7,451 nucleotides of DNA. Source: Bacteroidota bacterium. Lineage in GTDB: Bacteria > Bacteroidota > Bacteroidia > Bacteroidales > Prolixibacteraceae. This document shows, piece after piece, positions 5,481-7,451 of the stretch. Both the position numbers and the translations under genes were made by a program. The notes below the pieces were generated by a model that was given only the letters and a program-made list of their open reading frames with translations, made no database searches and was not told the DNA's origin. The DNA is taken from contig JAMDDG010000238.1 in the NCBI GenBank assembly GCA_023488865.1, positions 1 to 7,451 on the forward strand, read 5' to 3'. The first letter of the stretch is position 1. The number at the start of each line of letters is the position of its first letter.

Positions 5481-6704
5481 ATGAAAAAATCATATTTCCT
5501 TCTCCTGCTTCTGGCCGGGATTTTCTTCCTCTTTCCGGCTTGTCAAAATAAAGCTGCCTACAAAGCATTGATCGTAACCGGTCAGAGCAATCACAACTGG
5601 GAAGGCGCTTATCCTATCCTGAAAGAATTGCTGGTCCAAACCAATCTGTTCACCGTTGATGTCGCCAAAACACCCGCCAAAGGGGGCGATATGTCCTCCT
5701 TTCAGCCCGATTTCAAAAAATACAATGTCGTGGTAATGGATTACAACGGCGAATCCTGGTCAGAAAAGACAAAGGCTGCATTTTTAGCCTATGTAAAAAA
5801 TGGCGGGGGAGTGGTCATCTATCACGAAGCGGACAACTCTTTCGCCGACTGGAAAGAATACAATGAGATCATCGGTCTTGGCGGTTGGAACAACCGCTCT
5901 GCAAAAAATGGCCCTTATGTCTATTACATGAAGAACAAATTGGTGGTAGACTCAATATCCACCGGTCCGACAGGTTCTCACGGCCCTCAGCACGAATACG
6001 TGGTGAAAGCCAGAAATACGGAACATCCGATTATGAAAGGACTTCCAACATCCTGGATCCACGGTAAAGATGAGTTGTACAGCACCCTGCGCGGTCCTGC
6101 CAAAAATATGGAGATCCTGGCTACCGCTTATGCGGATACCGCTTTTAAAGGAACCGGCAGGGACGAACCCATGTTGATGACCCTCCGGTATGGCAAAGGG
6201 AGGATTTTCCATACCGTTATGGGCCATGTCGGGAAAGAGGAAACCCACCCGGCCACCGAATGTGTTGGATTTATCGTAACCTTCCAACGCGGCACGGAAT
6301 GGGCTGCTTCCGGCAAAGTTACCCAGGCGGTACCGCTGGATTTCCCTAACATCGGCGGGGCCGTCTCAAGACCGGATTATAAGGAAACTACCCTCGCAGA
6401 TGATCTGGACAAAATCTCCAAATACACCATCGACAGAAGCACCCGTAATTACACGGATCTTCAGGGAAGAATACGCAAAGTCAGCGCGAATCCTGCCGCT
6501 TTGCTGGATATTGAAAAAAAGATGGTCAAGGTTTTACAGGACCGGGATGCTACCGTCGAAGGGAAAAAACTGCTTCTGAGGGAACTGGCCTGGATGGGTT
6601 CTTCCTATTGCGTTCCGGCGGTTCAGGAACTGCTGAAAAATGCCGACCTGAAAGAAGCAGCTACCTTCACTTTGGAAAGAATGAAAGGCCCCCGCAAAAA
6701 CTGA
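5481..6704 (+). CDS. ThuA-domain lipoprotein with short helical C-terminal extension
   Basis: The frame is open from 5337, but the ATG at 5481 is preferred: it gives a clean lipoprotein signal, MKKSYFLLLLLAGIFFLFPAC with Cys21, while the upstream codons come from the inverted repeat. The mature 387-residue protein has a ThuA domain (trehalose-utilisation family, class I amidotransferase-like fold) over about 27-276: KALIVTGQSNHNW (28-40), YNVVVMDYNGESW (81-93), GGGVVIYHEADNSF (108-121), GPQHEYVV (168-175), DEPMLMTLRYGKGRIFH (228-244), then MGH (247-249). From ~315 to 407 is a charged helical region, with LLLRELAWMGSSYCVPAVQELL resembling one or two HEAT-like repeats. Rhizobial ThuA acts with the Gfo/Idh/MocA protein ThuB in catabolism of trehalose and related disaccharides through 3-keto forms; two such oxidoreductases precede it here. 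A 153-bp gap separates it from the preceding gene. Family call firm; the reaction is inferred. Confidence 0.9.
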   Translation: MKKSYFLLLLLAGIFFLFPACQNKAAYKALIVTGQSNHNWEGAYPILKELLVQTNLFTVDVAKTPAKGGDMSSFQPDFKKYNVVVMDYNGESWSEKTKAAFLAYVKNGGGVVIYHEADNSFADWKEYNEIIGLGGWNNRSAKNGPYVYYMKNKLVVDSISTGPTGSHGPQHEYVVKARNTEHPIMKGLPTSWIHGKDELYSTLRGPAKNMEILATAYADTAFKGTGRDEPMLMTLRYGKGRIFHTVMGHVGKEETHPATECVGFIVTFQRGTEWAASGKVTQAVPLDFPNIGGAVSRPDYKETTLADDLDKISKYTIDRSTRNYTDLQGRIRKVSANPAALLDIEKKMVKVLQDRDATVEGKKLLLRELAWMGSSYCVPAVQELLKNADLKEAATFTLERMKGPRKN

Positions 6705-6708
6705 GTAT

Positions 6709-6730
6709 TGGGACCTTCTTCCCATTTTTT
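6709..6730 (+). terminator. Weak rho-independent terminator candidate after the ThuA gene
   Basis: TGGGA (6709-6713) pairs with TCCCA (6720-6724) around a 6-nt loop and is followed by six T (6725-6730), starting 5 bp after the stop codon. The stem is only 5 bp, so it would be weak, but its position at the end of the run of genes is right for a terminator. Confidence 0.45.
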
Positions 6731-6749
6731 AGTACTAATCGAATGTAAA

Positions 6750-6810
6750 CAGATTGCTTCCCACTTCGTTCCTTCCCGATTTTCGTTCGGACAGGCTGTC
6801 GTCGCAGTGA
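6750..6810 (+). repeat. Interspersed repeat copy 1 (CAGATTGCTTC ... GTCGCAGTGA), longer variant
   Basis: The first 24 bases (6750-6773, beginning CAGATTGCTTCCCACTTCG) are identical to copy 2. The middle contains about 25 extra bases, including GACAGGCTGTC (6790-6800), itself a short palindrome. The end GTCGCAGTGA corresponds to GTCGCAATGA of copy 2. It appears to be a diverged full-length version of the same family. Confidence 0.6.
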
Positions 6811-6841
6811 AGTTGTATAATTTGGATTTTGTGGTAGGCAT

Positions 6842-6882
6842 CAGATTGCTTCCCACTTCGTTCCTCGTGGTCGCAATGACGG
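6842..6882 (+). repeat. Interspersed repeat copy 2, left arm of a 186-bp nested inverted element
   Basis: It begins CAGATTGCTTCCCACTTCG and ends CGCAATGACGG. Its ends match the reverse complement of copy 3 at 6994-7027, with CGTTCC conserved between. The termini resemble the very common bacterial intergenic motif GTCATTGCGAG...GAAGCAATCTG; that recognition is from memory and not from a search. Confidence 0.7.
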
Positions 6883-6897
6883 ATCATTTTTGGGGAG

Positions 6898-6978
6898 GTG
6901 AGAGTGGAGAGAAGGAGGCGGATCATCAGTTTTCGGTAATAGCAGAATCGCCGCCCGCCTCCTTCTCTCCACACTCAC
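6898..6978. repeat. 24-bp near-perfect palindrome inside the nested repeat
   Basis: GTGAGAGTGGAGAGAAGG plus AGGCGG (6898-6921) and CCGCCTCCTTCTCTCC plus ACACTCAC (6955-6978) are reverse complements with one mismatch in 24, around a 33-nt loop. The arm is strongly purine/pyrimidine-biased. In RNA it would form a very stable stem. It sits between repeat copies 2 and 3, so the whole tract is palindromic at two scales. Confidence 0.8.
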
Positions 6979-6993
6979 AAAATCAACAGCATA

Positions 6994-7027
6994 CCGTCAT
7001 TGCGAGTCGGAACGACGAAGCAATCTG
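6994..7027 (-). repeat. Interspersed repeat copy 3, inverted, right arm of the nested element
   Basis: CCGTCATTGCGAGTCGGAAC followed by GACGAAGCAATCTG is the reverse complement of the repeat family, lacking the CCAC and GTGG bases present in the middle of copy 2. With copy 2 it encloses the 6898-6978 palindrome. Confidence 0.7.
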
Positions 7028-7176
7028 TTGCCCTTGAAGTATCTAAATGACCTGCTTTGACGATTCAACCTATTTAAAGAGAGTTCTCACTGGATCTGAA
7101 ACTGGATTTTATAACAAAATGTAGAAAACCTCTCAAATTTTCGCTAATTTTAGAATCAATTTAATAATTTCAGGGT

Positions 7177-7196
7177 CTCCGTGAAACTCTGTGTAA
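7177..7196. repeat. Two-unit 10-bp tandem repeat before the glycosyltransferase gene
   Basis: CTCCGTGAAA (7177-7186) and CTCTGTGTAA (7187-7196) are adjacent 10-bp units. The reverse complement TTACACAGA... matches the core of the 3813-3839 repeat over 9 bases. It looks like part of the same class of degenerate intergenic repeats and lies only 20 bp before the next start codon. Confidence 0.4.
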
Positions 7197-7216
7197 TATT
7201 TTAAACGCAATAATAT

Positions 7217-7451
7217 ATGTTCAGCCTGGTTATCCCCGTCTACAACGAAGAACAACTGATCGACGACCTCGTTCCCAGGGTGGTTGCAGCAGTCGGATCC
7301 TTTGCCGATAACTATGAATTGCTCTTTATTGACGATGGAAGTACCGATACAACCGTTGAGAAGCTTCTACACCACCGGGCTAACAACAAAAAAATTAAAA
7401 TTGTTTCCCTCTCCAAAAATTTCGGCCACCAGGCGGCCTTCGCGGATGTAC
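7217..7451 (+). CDS. Family 2 glycosyltransferase, N-terminal fragment (polyprenyl-phosphate sugar transferase type)
   Basis: The frame starts at ATG 7217 and runs off the right edge after 78 codons. It reads MFSLVIPVYNEEQLIDDLVP at the N-terminus, the nucleotide-binding start of GT-A glycosyltransferases. LLFIDDGSTDTT (35-46) carries the acidic DD pair that contacts the nucleotide sugar, and SLSKNFGHQAAFADV (64-78) matches the S-x-N-F-G-x-x-A-A block of the DPM1/GtrB/ArnC branch. Enzymes of that branch transfer a sugar from UDP or GDP to undecaprenyl or dolichyl phosphate on the cytoplasmic face of the membrane, often with C-terminal membrane helices, which would lie beyond the window. It follows a 512-bp repeat-rich gap and is probably an independent unit in envelope glycan synthesis. 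There is no clear Shine-Dalgarno sequence, as usual in this phylum. GT2 is firm; the GtrB-like subtype is likely. Confidence 0.88.
   Translation, partial: MFSLVIPVYNEEQLIDDLVPRVVAAVGSFADNYELLFIDDGSTDTTVEKLLHHRANNKKIKIVSLSKNFGHQAAFADV

Larger units (their letters stand above)
6705..7216. other. 512-bp non-coding, repeat-rich intergenic region
   Basis: No credible gene is present; open frames of 77-109 codons on both strands consist of repeat sequence and show no protein-like motif. Apart from the terminator candidate, it holds three copies of one interspersed repeat (6750-6810, 6842-6882, 6994-7027), a 24-bp palindrome between the last two, and an A/T-rich tail (7040-7216) with a short tandem repeat at 7177-7196. 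I see no tRNA or known RNA gene. Confidence 0.7.

Noticed and set aside
6708..7037. Open frames of 74-109 codons on both strands after the ThuA gene
   Set aside because: They are made from the interspersed repeats and the palindrome, with no protein-like motif and no start signal.

Overview
The window looks like chromosomal DNA from a Bacteroidota (Bacteroidetes) member. The evidence is Tat-exported and lipoprotein-type Gfo/Idh/MocA oxidoreductases, a ThuA-domain lipoprotein, an S1-type sulfatase, a NapC-like cytochrome joined to an FGE-fold domain, a promoter-like TAnnTTTG box, weak Shine-Dalgarno signals and A/T-rich intergenic DNA full of degenerate repeats. Genus cannot be read from the sequence. 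All recognised genes are on the + strand.

Layout: (1) 1-583 is the C-terminal part of a sulfatase. (2) 584-908 is a non-coding leader with a candidate promoter and weak hairpins. (3) 909-2441 encodes a membrane-anchored tetraheme cytochrome c of the NapC/NrfH type fused to a formylglycine-generating-enzyme-fold (SUMF1) domain that lacks the catalytic cysteines. (4) 2456-3802, only 14 bp further on, is a Tat lipoprotein Gfo/Idh/MocA oxidoreductase. (5) 3803-4013 is a repeat-rich spacer with a perfect 24-bp inverted repeat whose right arm can alternatively pair across the next start codon. (6) 4014-5327 is a second, divergent Tat-signal Gfo/Idh/MocA oxidoreductase. (7) 5328-5480 holds a large imperfect inverted repeat with a perfect 13-bp core. 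(8) 5481-6704 is a ThuA-domain lipoprotein with a short helical C-terminal extension. (9) 6705-7216 is a non-coding tract with three copies of a GTCATTGCGAG/GAAGCAATCTG-type interspersed repeat and a nested palindrome. (10) 7217 to the window end is the start of a family 2 glycosyltransferase, probably of the polyprenyl-phosphate type and probably unrelated to the genes before it.

Working model (inference): genes 909-6704 form a cell-envelope sugar-oxidation module. Gfo/Idh/MocA plus ThuA is the protein pairing of rhizobial ThuB/ThuA, where sugars are oxidised at C3 to 3-keto glycosides. Here all partners carry export signals, and the first gene supplies a quinone-linked multiheme cytochrome that could connect periplasmic redox chemistry to the respiratory chain. 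The sulfatase may supply desulfated sugar. The most unusual points are the cytochrome-FGE fusion, the loss of the FGE cysteines in it, and the switch-like alternative pairing at the start of the second oxidoreductase.
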